Below, in pieces: positions 43,776 to 53,056 of a stretch of 64,000 bases of DNA (positions within the stretch are counted from its first letter, which is position 1; every line of letters starts with the position of its first letter). The DNA lies in assembly GCF_014287775.1 (NCBI RefSeq), contig NZ_JACOOZ010000005.1, forward strand, positions 181,792 through 245,791. The letters run 5' to 3'. A model generated the notes under the pieces. The model had not been told where the DNA came from. It searched no databases and saw only the letters and a program-made list of their open reading frames with translations. Source of the stretch: Eubacterium_G segne. GTDB lineage: Bacteria; Bacillota; Clostridia; Lachnospirales; Lachnospiraceae. The translations under genes were made by a program, and so were the position numbers.

Positions 43776-43776
43776 A

Positions 43777-44751
43777 TTATCTGCCTCCCTTCTGTTTTAC
43801 AATACCAAAAGCTCTAGGTATTGTATATTTTTCAATAAGAGGAACAAGAAGGTTACAGAATATAATGGCAAAAGATACACCTTCTGCATTAGCACCAAAA
43901 GTTCTGAATATAGCAGTTAAAAGTCCAAGACATATGCCATAAATATACCTGCCGCCCTTTGTAATAGGTGATGTAACATAATCAGTTGCCATAAAGAAGG
44001 CACCAAATATTAAACCGCCACCGCAAAGCTGCTGGGCTAAAAATACAGGGTCAGATGACTGATTAAATAACATAATACATACAGCAAATACAGCAATATA
44101 TGTAAGAGGTATTCTTACGTCAATTATTTTTCTGATAACTAAGTAAGCTGCACCAATTAAAAGTGCAATAATACTTGTTTCACCAATGGTTCCTGCATGA
44201 TTACCGATAAACATGTCAATAAGTGATGCAGAGCTTTCACCTGCATTTTTTAATGCTGTAAGTGGTGTTGCACTGGTGGCAGCATCAATTTCCTTAATAT
44301 CCTTAGGATAAAATGCTGTCATGTCACCGGCAAAGGATAAAACAAGGAAACATCTGGCACCTAATGCCGGGTTCATAAAGTTTTGACCTAAACCACCAAA
44401 AAGCTGTTTTACAATAATTATTGCAAAAACTCCACCTAATGCCGCTTTCCAATATGGAAACGTGCATGGTAAATTAAGCGCCAGTATCATACCTGTTACT
44501 ACGGCACTTAAATCAAAAATCGTTATTTTCTGATCTGTTATTGTTGTGTAAATATATTCCGCCGCAACACAGGAAATAACTGTAATTAATATAAGTAATG
44601 CTGAATGAATGCCATATTTGATTCCAAAAAGATTGGTATAGTTATATATGCCAAAAGCTGATGTAGGAATCATAGCAATAATAACATCTCTCATTATACT
44701 TTTGGTTGTCATTTTAGCCTTTACGTGAGGGCTTGATGATACGTTATACAT
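43777..44751 (-). CDS. rnfD: Rnf complex subunit D
   Basis: 324 residues with about nine membrane helices. Key blocks: NLPCTFPYWKAALGGVFAI near 95, FGGLGQNFMNPALGARCFL near 120, and the covalent FMN site TSATPLTALKNAG near 165. It forms the ion-conducting part with RnfG. A single base separates it from rnfG and 12 bases from rnfC. Confidence 0.95.
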   Translation of the reverse strand: MYNVSSSPHVKAKMTTKSIMRDVIIAMIPTSAFGIYNYTNLFGIKYGIHSALLILITVISCVAAEYIYTTITDQKITIFDLSAVVTGMILALNLPCTFPYWKAALGGVFAIIIVKQLFGGLGQNFMNPALGARCFLVLSFAGDMTAFYPKDIKEIDAATSATPLTALKNAGESSASLIDMFIGNHAGTIGETSIIALLIGAAYLVIRKIIDVRIPLTYIAVFAVCIMLFNQSSDPVFLAQQLCGGGLIFGAFFMATDYVTSPITKGGRYIYGICLGLLTAIFRTFGANAEGVSFAIIFCNLLVPLIEKYTIPRAFGIVKQKGGR

Positions 44752-44763
44752 TATTTGTCACAC

Positions 44764-46077
44764 TTACCCTTTCCTACGTGCTGCCTGCACTTTTCTTTTC
44801 ATTGTTCTAACTGACTGCGTAATATTTCTATTGGCAGGACAGTTGTAGTTACATGTTCCACATTCTATACATTCCATGCCATGCATTTTTACAAATGCTT
44901 CCATATCGTTTGCATCTGCCGCATGGGCAAGCTTGGCACAAATAAGACCTTCCGGACAAACCATGGCGCATTTACCACAGTTTAAACAGTTAGTCATTGT
45001 TGCTCTTGAAATTTCATCCTGTTTGAATGCTAACAGAGCTGAAGAACCTTTTATAACAGGAACTTCTAAAGAAAACATCGCCTGTCCCATCATAGGCCCG
45101 CCGGAAATGATTTTTTCAACGTTTTCATCCATTCCTCCGGCTTCCTTAACTAACTGTGCGTGACTGGTTCCAAATGGTACCTCCAGGTTGCATGGGCTGT
45201 TAATTCCGTCTCCTGAAACGGTAACAATACGTTCCGTAAGAGGTTTGTTGAATTTAACTGCACGATAAATATTATATATTGTATCAACATTATCTACTAT
45301 ACAGCCTGCATCAGCAGGAAGCATTGAGGAATTAATTTTCCTTTTGGTAACAGCATATATAATATGTCTCTCAGAACCCTGGGGGTATTTTGTTTTTAAT
45401 TCTGCTACACTGATTTTGTCTTCTTTTTCAGTAAGCTTCTTTAAATTTTCTATAACATCAGGTTTATTGTTTTCCACAGCAATAACACCTTTTGCATTTT
45501 CAAAAAGCTTAAGTACGATTTTTAAGCCCTCAATTACCTCTGACGGCTGTTCTACAAGTCTTCTATAGTCGGAAGTTATGTATGGCTCGCACTCAGCTGC
45601 ATTTACAATTACATAATCAATGGAGTTATCATCCTTAGGAGTAAGCTTTACATGAGTAGGAAAGCACGCACCTCCAAGTCCGACTACGCCACAGTCTTTT
45701 ACAGCTTTTCTAATAGTATCTTTTGACCAGGGTTCATTATTTGGTTCATAATTATATTCTTCATATAAATTGTCATTTTCGATAATGATAGAAAGAACCT
45801 TGCTTCCGTTAGGAACTAATCGTTTTTCGATTTTCTTAACAGTACCTGAAACAGATGAATGAATGTTAGCTGATACAAATCCATCTGCACCGGCAATAAG
45901 CTGTCCCTTAAGAACTCTCTCTCCCACTTCTACAACAGGTTTCGCCGGTGCACCAATGTGTTGTGATACCGGAAAAACAAGTTCACCTTCAGGGAGAATT
46001 TTTCTTACGGCAACATCTTTAGACAATTCTTTTCCATCATATGGATGAACTCCGCCCTTAAATGTTAGAATAGACAT
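44764..46077 (-). CDS. rnfC: Rnf complex subunit C (NADH-binding)
   Basis: 437 residues, first gene of the operon. GGACFPTHVKL near 115 and the AAECEPYITSDYR block form the flavin/NAD-binding SLBB-like part related to complex I NuoF; two 4Fe-4S motifs follow (CLNCGKCAMVCPEGL and CIECGTCNYNCPA near 360-410). It reduces NAD. I start at MSILTFKGG, with GAGAGGT upstream; an earlier ATG seven codons before has no such site. Confidence 0.95.
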   Translation of the reverse strand: MSILTFKGGVHPYDGKELSKDVAVRKILPEGELVFPVSQHIGAPAKPVVEVGERVLKGQLIAGADGFVSANIHSSVSGTVKKIEKRLVPNGSKVLSIIIENDNLYEEYNYEPNNEPWSKDTIRKAVKDCGVVGLGGACFPTHVKLTPKDDNSIDYVIVNAAECEPYITSDYRRLVEQPSEVIEGLKIVLKLFENAKGVIAVENNKPDVIENLKKLTEKEDKISVAELKTKYPQGSERHIIYAVTKRKINSSMLPADAGCIVDNVDTIYNIYRAVKFNKPLTERIVTVSGDGINSPCNLEVPFGTSHAQLVKEAGGMDENVEKIISGGPMMGQAMFSLEVPVIKGSSALLAFKQDEISRATMTNCLNCGKCAMVCPEGLICAKLAHAADANDMEAFVKMHGMECIECGTCNYNCPANRNITQSVRTMKRKVQAARRKG

Positions 46078-46231
46078 TTTTTTACCTCTCTTTGCCATGT
46101 TTAAAATAATGATTTAAATATCTAAAATGGTCCTAAAATAATAAAAACCAATAATAAATATAATAATACTTTTTCACGTTATATTCAATGAAAAAGGACT
46201 TTAAAATATTACTTTTAAAATATAACAAAGG

Positions 46232-46630
46232 TTATTCTCCAACCAGCATACAGAAATTAATATAAATAAATCTTTGTAATATATGTAATAACAATGCGTA
46301 TAAGAATGAAACAACTATTACTATAACAATATTTGTTAATTTATTATACGAATGGACTACTTTCTTTTTTATGTATATAGTGGATAAGTATGTTCCATAT
46401 CCAATAAATATCAGGCTTGTTACTAACATACCCATAAGGCTGATTTTTGAAAGCATGGGACTTGCAGAATTGTAATATAAATAACTATATTCCGGTTCAC
46501 CATGTATGTATACCTTATGTAATTTACTTCCTTCCTTTGCCAGTTGATATTCCAATCCGTCTGAGCGATATATATATGTAAATATCATATATATAATAAA
46601 ATCTAAAGACCAAAGTATTTTATTTTTCAA
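46232..46630 (-). CDS. Small membrane protein of unknown function
   Basis: 132 residues, not recognised. Three hydrophobic stretches are visible: about 5-20, 62-82 and 98-120, with a polar loop of 40 residues between the first two (rich in Tyr, Ser and Glu). The start is TTG with GGAGG nine bases upstream, which makes translation likely. It stands alone between rnfC and the secreted protein gene, on the same strand. Confidence 0.6.
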   Translation of the reverse strand: MKNKILWSLDFIIYMIFTYIYRSDGLEYQLAKEGSKLHKVYIHGEPEYSYLYYNSASPMLSKISLMGMLVTSLIFIGYGTYLSTIYIKKKVVHSYNKLTNIVIVIVVSFLYALLLHILQRFIYINFCMLVGE

Positions 46631-46725
46631 AGCTTAAATCCTCCTGCTTTTTCCTATAACGGATAATTGATGAAATATAAATATTATTTTAATCATAACA
46701 TATTTTGGGTTAAGTAAAAATACAA

Positions 46726-46754
46726 AGGGACATATCACATTAGCGATAGTCCCT
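46726..46754 (-). terminator. Terminator of the secreted GLUG protein gene
   Basis: AGGGAC and GTCCCT pair, with TATC/GATA inside; on the minus strand TTGTATTTTT follows. It starts 16 bases after the stop codon. Confidence 0.78.
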
Positions 46755-46769
46755 CTAAAAGTATTTTAA

Positions 46770-49706
46770 CTATTTAATTTTCACAATTCGCTTTGACCAT
46801 TTTCCATATATCTTTTTACCATTTACAACATTATATGTACGAATGATAATTATATATTTTTTGCCTTTCTTAACTCCTTTTATTGTTGACTTAACAATAG
46901 TGTTCTTTTTAAGGAGTTTTACCTTGGCATGTTTTGAATTTTTGCTTGTCCAGTATTTAATCTGATAACCGGTTGCCTTCTTATTTTTCTGCCATGATAA
47001 TTTAATACTCTTTTTAGCTTTCTTTGCCTTAAACTTTTTAACAACTAATTTCTTATATTTGCCATCAATTGCTTTAGATGTTGGTGTAACCTTTGATGTT
47101 GTAGTTGTTTCAGAAGGCTTTTCGGTAGTAGGTTCTGCTGTAGTTGGCTCTTCACCCTTTTCTCCTATAACATTTAATTCTACTAAAACTTTCTGATTAG
47201 CAAGTTGTGCGAAGATTTTTCCGTATACAGGATCATCGGCATATCTTTTAGCATAATTTTCATATATTTCATGAGAAATTACTGCACCTACTGTAACCTT
47301 AGTATTATAAACCGGTATTGTTACCCTTAAAGTCTCATCATTAATAATGTTTTTGTTTGATGATATCCAGTATCTCTGATGGTCAGGAATTTCTTCTTCC
47401 GGATTTACAATTCTTGCAATAATTCCGTTATTATCTGGCTTTGAAACATAGTTTGATGAATAAACATTTCCATTTTCATCCTGATATATGCCGTAAAATA
47501 CCTTCAAATCTCCTGTAATATTATTTGCATCGCTGTTTTCATTTTTTATAAACTCAAAGAAGTTTTCTTTTGCACTATTCATAAAATTAACAGCATTAGT
47601 TATTTCTTCTTCTGTTAAAGGTATAACTGTTACATCAAACTTAGTTGAAGCAGAAATATCGGTATTTTCCTTGTTGGTAATTGTTACTGTTAATGTAATT
47701 GTTTTTTTATCTTCTCCCGGAAGTGGTCTGTATGTGTATGTACGATAGCCATAAATTTCCATTACAGATGTATCGCTGCTTTCAACCTTGAAATCGTAAT
47801 ACTTACCATCAAGACCTAACTTTTTAGGGATAACTAACTGTATGTCATCTTTCACATTACTTAAATCAATATCTCCACCTGTAGTGAAATTTGAAAGATT
47901 ATCTTTATATGTGTCAACCTTTTCCTGTAATGCCTTTGTCTGCTCTAATACTTCGTTATATGCTAAAACTTTAACAGGTATTTCACGTTTAATGGTTTCA
48001 GTAACCTGATCTTCACCTGAATTATATCTGCCAAATGTAAATTCAGCTGTTATAACAACATTTTGATCCTCTGATTTTCTATTTACCTTTGCTGTATAGT
48101 ACATGTTAGTAAAGTCACTGTCCCATTCAGCAGAGTTACTAATTGAAATTACACTGCTATCTGAGGATGTATACTTTACTTTTACCCATTTAACATTTTT
48201 ATCTGAGCCATTGTGACTGACATTTGGATTAGCAGGAAGCATTAAGTTTTCTGTTACACTTTGTAAATCTTCGTTTTTGTCTAAAATCTGATTATCAATG
48301 TATTCATCCCTTACTGCTTCAAGGTCTTTTTTTACCTTGTCTAAATCCCAATAGAAATTAACACATCTTGGTGCATATTCCACTGTAACATTATTTAATG
48401 TTAAATTAAATGTAACATCTGCCTGTCCCATATATCTGTATGCATATCCGGCATCAAATAAATTAATGTAAAAATAACGTATTGTTCCATCTTCATCAAT
48501 GTATGTTGCACCATCAGAAAATCTGTTTTCAACATTCTTTATTGATACTTTTATGCCTTTATTGGCGTAAGCTTCTTTGGATTCAATGAGATTTGATAAA
48601 TATGTATTAATATTTTTGTCTGTATTAAATTTCGGAGAAATAACTCCTGATGGAAGTTCATTTACAAGTGCATCAAGGGTTGCCTTATCTTCCACATCAG
48701 TGTTTGCAGCCTTAATCTGCCATTTTAAAACAGGATAACCATTATTTATGCTGCTGTCTGTTACAAATGCTTCTCCTAAATCAGATGCAATACCTTTTAA
48801 TTCATCTGATGATAATTTTGTAACATCAGGTTCATCTGCATCAGAGATTTTAAAGCCATAAACATTTGAATTTATCCCTTCAAGATAATAGCATTTTTCA
48901 AAAGAAACATAGGCATTAATATATCCTATAACTGCACCATTTTGAGTTTTTTCCGTAACCACACCGGTTGTATAACTGTTTTTTACTGTTGATACATTGT
49001 TTGTGGTACCATATCCATAACCGACTAATCCACCTGAATATATTGTTTTGGTTGCTGTTGTAGTAACACTTCCTGTGTTATAGCAGTTGTCAATTGATGT
49101 GTATGTTTTAATTTCACCTGTTATACCTGAAACTCTTGCTCCACCGGTAATGTCACCTGCATTATAACTGTTTGTAATGGTTGTATTTTCAGAATATCCT
49201 GTGATTCCGGCAATGTTTTTCGCTTTTTTGTTTGTAACATTTATAGTTGCTTCGTTACCACAATTTGTAATGGTTGTATTAACTGCTTTAGCCACAATAC
49301 CTGCATCAAATCCAAGAGTTGATGTAACATTTCCCTTAACTACAAGGTTTTTAATTGTGGCACCATTAGTCTGACCGATTAATCCCTGATAAGTTTTCTG
49401 AGCGTTAATATCTAATGTTACGCTATGTCCGTCACCGTCAATTGTTCCCGTAAAAGCATCAGGTAAAGTATTATCACCCTGACCTATTGTTTCAGTAACA
49501 TTTTCAATGTCACTAGTAAGAATGTAATTTCCATCTAATGGATATTCAGCATCCTTGCCGATTTTGGCCCACTGAGTGGCGTCTGATATTTCAATTACAT
49601 TTGATGTATCATCAGCTTTGGTGTAAGTTATACTTACATTTGAAAATGCTAATGCAATGGTAAGAGCAATTGAAATAACCTTTTTGGTTGTGTTGTTTCG
49701 TCTCAT
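46770..49706 (-). CDS. Large secreted GLUG / bacterial Ig / Fn3-type protein under B12 riboswitch
   Basis: 978 residues. A signal peptide ends near 31. Residues 35-300 hold GLUG-type beta-helix repeats (GLIGQTNGATIKNLVVKG, GITGYSENTTITNSYNAGDI, GGLVGYGYG). Residues 345-720 hold atypical bacterial Ig-like modules (SSDSSVISIS, ESSDTSVMEI blocks). A T/S/E/P-rich linker follows near 870, then a very basic Fn3-like end (KSIKLSWQKNKKATGYQIKY). No LPXTG sorting signal or catalytic motif is seen. It is probably a surface or secreted binding protein. The upstream cobalamin riboswitch with terminator implies expression when B12 is scarce, hence a role in cobalamin or corrinoid acquisition is inferred. 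AAGGAGA precedes the ATG. Confidence 0.8.
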   Translation of the reverse strand: MRRNNTTKKVISIALTIALAFSNVSITYTKADDTSNVIEISDATQWAKIGKDAEYPLDGNYILTSDIENVTETIGQGDNTLPDAFTGTIDGDGHSVTLDINAQKTYQGLIGQTNGATIKNLVVKGNVTSTLGFDAGIVAKAVNTTITNCGNEATINVTNKKAKNIAGITGYSENTTITNSYNAGDITGGARVSGITGEIKTYTSIDNCYNTGSVTTTATKTIYSGGLVGYGYGTTNNVSTVKNSYTTGVVTEKTQNGAVIGYINAYVSFEKCYYLEGINSNVYGFKISDADEPDVTKLSSDELKGIASDLGEAFVTDSSINNGYPVLKWQIKAANTDVEDKATLDALVNELPSGVISPKFNTDKNINTYLSNLIESKEAYANKGIKVSIKNVENRFSDGATYIDEDGTIRYFYINLFDAGYAYRYMGQADVTFNLTLNNVTVEYAPRCVNFYWDLDKVKKDLEAVRDEYIDNQILDKNEDLQSVTENLMLPANPNVSHNGSDKNVKWVKVKYTSSDSSVISISNSAEWDSDFTNMYYTAKVNRKSEDQNVVITAEFTFGRYNSGEDQVTETIKREIPVKVLAYNEVLEQTKALQEKVDTYKDNLSNFTTGGDIDLSNVKDDIQLVIPKKLGLDGKYYDFKVESSDTSVMEIYGYRTYTYRPLPGEDKKTITLTVTITNKENTDISASTKFDVTVIPLTEEEITNAVNFMNSAKENFFEFIKNENSDANNITGDLKVFYGIYQDENGNVYSSNYVSKPDNNGIIARIVNPEEEIPDHQRYWISSNKNIINDETLRVTIPVYNTKVTVGAVISHEIYENYAKRYADDPVYGKIFAQLANQKVLVELNVIGEKGEEPTTAEPTTEKPSETTTTSKVTPTSKAIDGKYKKLVVKKFKAKKAKKSIKLSWQKNKKATGYQIKYWTSKNSKHAKVKLLKKNTIVKSTIKGVKKGKKYIIIIRTYNVVNGKKIYGKWSKRIVKIK

Positions 49707-49754
49707 TTTCGTTCTCCTTCAATTAGTAAAATAGTAAGAGTAACACGAAAAAAG

Positions 49755-49776
49755 CCCTAAAGCGTATGCTCTAGGG
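49755..49776 (-). terminator. Riboswitch-linked terminator
   Basis: CCCTA-g-AGC-atac-GCT-t-TAGGG forms a tight stem, followed on the minus strand by CTTTTTT, 40 bases before the start codon. A second, weaker hairpin AAAGGC/GCCTTT lies at 49804-49826. Together they fit the expression platform of the riboswitch. Confidence 0.82.
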
Positions 49777-49854
49777 GTGCGATAAATCTTATATATGCAA
49801 AATAAAGGCAACAAAATAAAGCCTTTTTGCAATAGAAGCCCTTTATCAATTCCC

Positions 49855-50080
49855 CGTGATATAACTCCAAACTCTATGCAGGTCTCCTGGCTTACACATC
49901 ATCACTTTTATTTACCTTCCCGGTTGCCCAGTGGCGATTAAAAATCATACATGAATAACATGCCGCATAAATATGCGAATAAAAATTCCGTGCTTACAGT
50001 GGCGGGACCGTGCAGGATTTCCACCTGCTTCCCTCTTAGCTGATTTTTACATCAGAACATAAAGTCCATATGATATTTTT
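49855..50080 (-). ncRNA. Cobalamin riboswitch
   Basis: On the minus strand AAGAGGGAAGCAGGTGGAA, then ATCCTGCACGGTCCCGCCAC and TGTAAGC match the conserved cobalamin aptamer core, and GCCAGGAGACCTGCATAG is the B12-box end at about 49870. Adenosyl- or other cobalamin should fold it into the terminating form. Outer borders are approximate. Confidence 0.93.
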
Positions 50081-50094
50081 TAACATCACGGGTA

Positions 50095-50123
50095 ATTTTA
50101 GCATTGTGCAATTAGATTGTCAA
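50095..50123 (-). promoter_or_regulatory. Promoter of the riboswitch transcript
   Basis: TTGACA (50123-50118), 17 bases, then TAAAAT (50100-50095) on the minus strand; the RNA would start about 50088, just before the aptamer. Confidence 0.75.
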
Positions 50124-50146
50124 CTAACGTAAAAATATGTTAAAAT
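50117..50146 (+). promoter_or_regulatory. Promoter of the YprB-type gene
   Basis: TTGTCA (50117-50122), 18 bases, TAAAAT (50141-50146). The -35 box shares five bases with the opposing one. An ATG lies six bases after the -10 box. Confidence 0.6.
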
Positions 50147-50152
50147 ATGCTT

Positions 50153-51250
50153 ATGTTAGTAATAAGAGATAAAGCAAATATAAAAATTGACTACCCGGTT
50201 TCAACGATTGCAAATCCTGATAAAACAATATTTTTTGATATTGAAACAACGGGATTTTCAAGAAAATACTGTAATGTTTATTTAATAGGCTGTATGTATT
50301 TTTCTAATAATGAATTAATGTATGCCCAGTGGCTGGCTGAGAATTTTAATGATGAGGCAAATGTTCTTATGGCGTTCCACAAATTTTTAAAGGGATTTAA
50401 CACCATTATTCATTTTAATGGAAATGCTTTTGATATTCCTTTTGTTAAAGAAAGAGGTGAGAAATACAACTTAGACTTTGATTTTGACAGATTTAACAGC
50501 ATAGATATTTATAAACCTCTGTCGAAATTAAATCATATATTAAATCTGGAAAACCAAAAGCAGAAAACCTTTGAAAAAGCATTAAACATAAAACGTACTG
50601 ATCCTTTTTCAGGTGGGGATTTAGTAGAGATCTTTAAGCATTATGTAGAATCAAAAGATGATAGGCTTATTTTCCCCCTTCTGCTACATAATCGTGAAGA
50701 TGTTATTAATATGGGAAAATTAATATCCCTTTTATCTGTAAAAGATGTGTTTGATGGGAAATTTCATATTCAGGAATATTCCATTAACGAATATACAAAT
50801 GTTGAAGGGGACATAGAAAAAGAATTAAGAATTAATATTTCATTTGAAAACAGGATTCCGCTAAAAATTATATATAACAAAGATTACCTTCATTTTTCTG
50901 CCATAGATGATAGAGGATATATAACCGTTAAAATCATAAATGGAACCTTTAAGTATTTTTTTTCCAATTCGAAGGATTACTATTATCTGCCTTTAGAGGA
51001 TAAGGCAATTCATAAAAGTATTGCTTCTTTTGTGGATAAAAACTACAGAAAACAAGCGTCAGCTTCTACATGTTACGAGAAATTTTCAGGGGAGTTTTTA
51101 CCGGTGTATTCTTTAGATAATGATTGTTTTCCACAGGTTTTAAGAGAGGATTACAAATCTAAAACAGGAGTCATCAAACCTTCAGTTTTAAATGATGAAA
51201 ACATATATTCATATGTTTTAGATATTATTAAATTCATGAAAAATAAATAG
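50153..51250 (+). CDS. YprB-type RNase H-like exonuclease
   Basis: About 365 residues. A DEDD-type nuclease fold: FFDIETTGF near 26-34 (Asp-Glu pair), IIHFNGNAFDIPFVKERG near 100 and LLHNREDVINMGKL near 180 with the last Asp. This matches the RNase_H_2/YprB family, whose substrate is not settled. I choose the second ATG, as the promoter would begin the RNA right there; an earlier ATG at 50147 adds two residues. No ribosome site exists before either, so a leaderless mRNA is likely. Confidence 0.82.
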   Translation: MLVIRDKANIKIDYPVSTIANPDKTIFFDIETTGFSRKYCNVYLIGCMYFSNNELMYAQWLAENFNDEANVLMAFHKFLKGFNTIIHFNGNAFDIPFVKERGEKYNLDFDFDRFNSIDIYKPLSKLNHILNLENQKQKTFEKALNIKRTDPFSGGDLVEIFKHYVESKDDRLIFPLLLHNREDVINMGKLISLLSVKDVFDGKFHIQEYSINEYTNVEGDIEKELRINISFENRIPLKIIYNKDYLHFSAIDDRGYITVKIINGTFKYFFSNSKDYYYLPLEDKAIHKSIASFVDKNYRKQASASTCYEKFSGEFLPVYSLDNDCFPQVLREDYKSKTGVIKPSVLNDENIYSYVLDIIKFMKNK

Positions 51251-51264
51251 ATATAACTAAGTAA

Positions 51265-51289
51265 GGAGGTTCACATTTAGTGAACCTCC
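51265..51289 (+). terminator. Hairpin after the YprB-type gene
   Basis: GGAGGTTCAC and GTGAACCTCC are perfect 10-bp arms with a 5-base loop, followed by CTGCTGTTTTT. The T run is offset but termination is likely. Confidence 0.65.
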
Positions 51290-51316
51290 CTGCTGTTTTT
51301 AAACGATAGAAAATGA

Positions 51317-51517
51317 TTATTTACCACTCATCTGTTTTTCCTGAGCTTCAATCATCTTCTTAACCATCTGTCCACCAACAGAACCTGCCTGTGCAGATGT
51401 TAAGTTTCCGTTATAACCGTCTGTAAGCTGTACACCTACTTCTGATGCGCATTCCATTTTAAATCTGTTCATTGCACTCTTTGCTTCTGGAACATTTACG
51501 TTGTTTGAATTACTCAT
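51317..51517 (-). CDS. Alpha/beta-type small acid-soluble spore protein
   Basis: 66 residues. It shows the SASP layout: AKSAMNRFKMECASEVGVQL (protease-site-like E-C-A-S-E) and GSVGGQMVKKMIEAQEKQ, the second DNA-binding helix with its Gly-Gly. It coats and protects spore DNA. I start at MSNSNNVN, with GGAGG upstream. It and the GerA protein show that the organism can sporulate. A sigma-G promoter was not convincingly seen. Confidence 0.9.
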   Translation of the reverse strand: MSNSNNVNVPEAKSAMNRFKMECASEVGVQLTDGYNGNLTSAQAGSVGGQMVKKMIEAQEKQMSGK

Positions 51518-51666
51518 TTCAATTACCTCCATTTTCACAACCAGATATTTAAAAATTGTAACCAACCTTCAATTGAATTTTTGTTACACTAGTATTATGT
51601 GAAGAAAAGAGATTAATAAACTGGTAAGTTGTTGTTAATCTGACATTTTTTTCAAAATATAATAAT

Positions 51667-53037
51667 TTAAAAAGTCTCTTTTATAAGATTAACTATTGTA
51701 GTAAATTTCATTCCGTTTGAAGCTTTAATTAAAACTGTATCTCCGGGTTTGATATACTCACTGATATTTGACTCAAAGTCCTGTTTATTATTAAAATGAT
51801 AAACTATGTTGCATCCGTTTTTTGCAGCATCAGCTATGTTTTGTGCCAAATCACCAATACATATAACTTCATCTATTTTTAATCGGGCAGCTTCTTCTCC
51901 TACCTGTCTATGAAGTTCTGCTTCATTGTCTCCTAACTCATACATATTACCTAAGATAGCTACCTTTCTGCCATCTGCTTCTGATAAAACATTAAGAGAT
52001 GCTTTCATTGACATGGGATTGGCATTGTAACAGTCATCTATTACTGTTATATTGTTTACGTTAAAGATGTTATTTCGGCCGTTTATTGCCTTAAGCTTTC
52101 TAATGCCGGAATCTATTTCTGAAAAACTCATTCCAAAATGAACACCTATGCAGGTAGCTGCTAAGGCATTATAAATCATGTGAAATCCCGGAATTGGAAT
52201 CAGTGTTGTAAAGGTTTTATCAAAGTATTTGATTTCTACTTCTGTTCCCATAACGCCTTTTGATGTGTGAGAAACAATTCCCACATTCTGCTTTGTATTT
52301 ATGCCGAAAAACATTGGTTCATGTCCGTTTACTTCTTTTACATTAATTAATTTGTCATCATCACCATTTAAAACTACAAAACAATCTTTTTGTGCGTGTT
52401 CAAACATTTCTGTTTTAGCTCTGAATACACCATCTCTGTCTCCTAAATTTTCCAAATGGCATGTTCCAATATTAGTAATTACGCATACATCCGGCTTTGA
52501 AATATTAGCAAGACGGTGCATTTCACCAAAGTCACTGATTCCCATTTCTATAACGGCTATCTGATGATTATCACGTATTTTTAACATGGTAAGTGGCATT
52601 CCGATTTCATTGTTATAGTTGCCCTCAGTTTTTAAAACCTGATATTTTTCACTTAAAACGGAAGCAATGATTTCTTTAGTGCTGGTTTTTCCTACACTAC
52701 CTGTAATTCCTATGATTTTACATGAAAGCTGTTCTCTGTAAAATTCAGCAATTGCCTTTAGGGCATCAGCAACAGATTTAACCAGTATGTATGGCTTGTT
52801 GATATCCAATTTTTTTTCAGATAAAGTGCATAATGCACCTTTTTCAAATACCTGTGGAATAAAGTCATGTCCGTCAACCTTTGCCCCCACAAAAGGAAGA
52901 TACAAATATCCTTCTTCTATTAAACGGCTGTCTTTTTCAACACCTGTAATTTCAGTTTGTTTAAGACTTTCATCTCCTATGTATATTCCATTGCAGGCTT
53001 TAGCAATGTTTTCCAGTGTCATATTTTTTAAACTCAT
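51667..53037 (-). CDS. murF: UDP-MurNAc-tripeptide D-Ala-D-Ala ligase MurF
   Basis: 456 residues of the Mur ligase family. IIGITGSVGKTSTKEI near 110 is the P-loop, NYNNEIGMPLTML follows, VIEMGISDFGEMHRLA carries the Mg-binding region, and DDCYNANPMSMKASL near 310 is the family signature. It adds D-Ala-D-Ala to the peptidoglycan precursor, made by Ddl encoded just upstream (19 bases). GGAG precedes the ATG. Confidence 0.95.
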   Translation of the reverse strand: MSLKNMTLENIAKACNGIYIGDESLKQTEITGVEKDSRLIEEGYLYLPFVGAKVDGHDFIPQVFEKGALCTLSEKKLDINKPYILVKSVADALKAIAEFYREQLSCKIIGITGSVGKTSTKEIIASVLSEKYQVLKTEGNYNNEIGMPLTMLKIRDNHQIAVIEMGISDFGEMHRLANISKPDVCVITNIGTCHLENLGDRDGVFRAKTEMFEHAQKDCFVVLNGDDDKLINVKEVNGHEPMFFGINTKQNVGIVSHTSKGVMGTEVEIKYFDKTFTTLIPIPGFHMIYNALAATCIGVHFGMSFSEIDSGIRKLKAINGRNNIFNVNNITVIDDCYNANPMSMKASLNVLSEADGRKVAILGNMYELGDNEAELHRQVGEEAARLKIDEVICIGDLAQNIADAAKNGCNIVYHFNNKQDFESNISEYIKPGDTVLIKASNGMKFTTIVNLIKETF

Positions 53038-53056
53038 TTATTTGCTCCAATCAACA

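Noticed and set aside
51566..51666. Sigma-G promoter of the SASP gene
   Set aside because: A CATAATACTA resembles a -10 box, but no matching -35 sequence was found at the right spacing.
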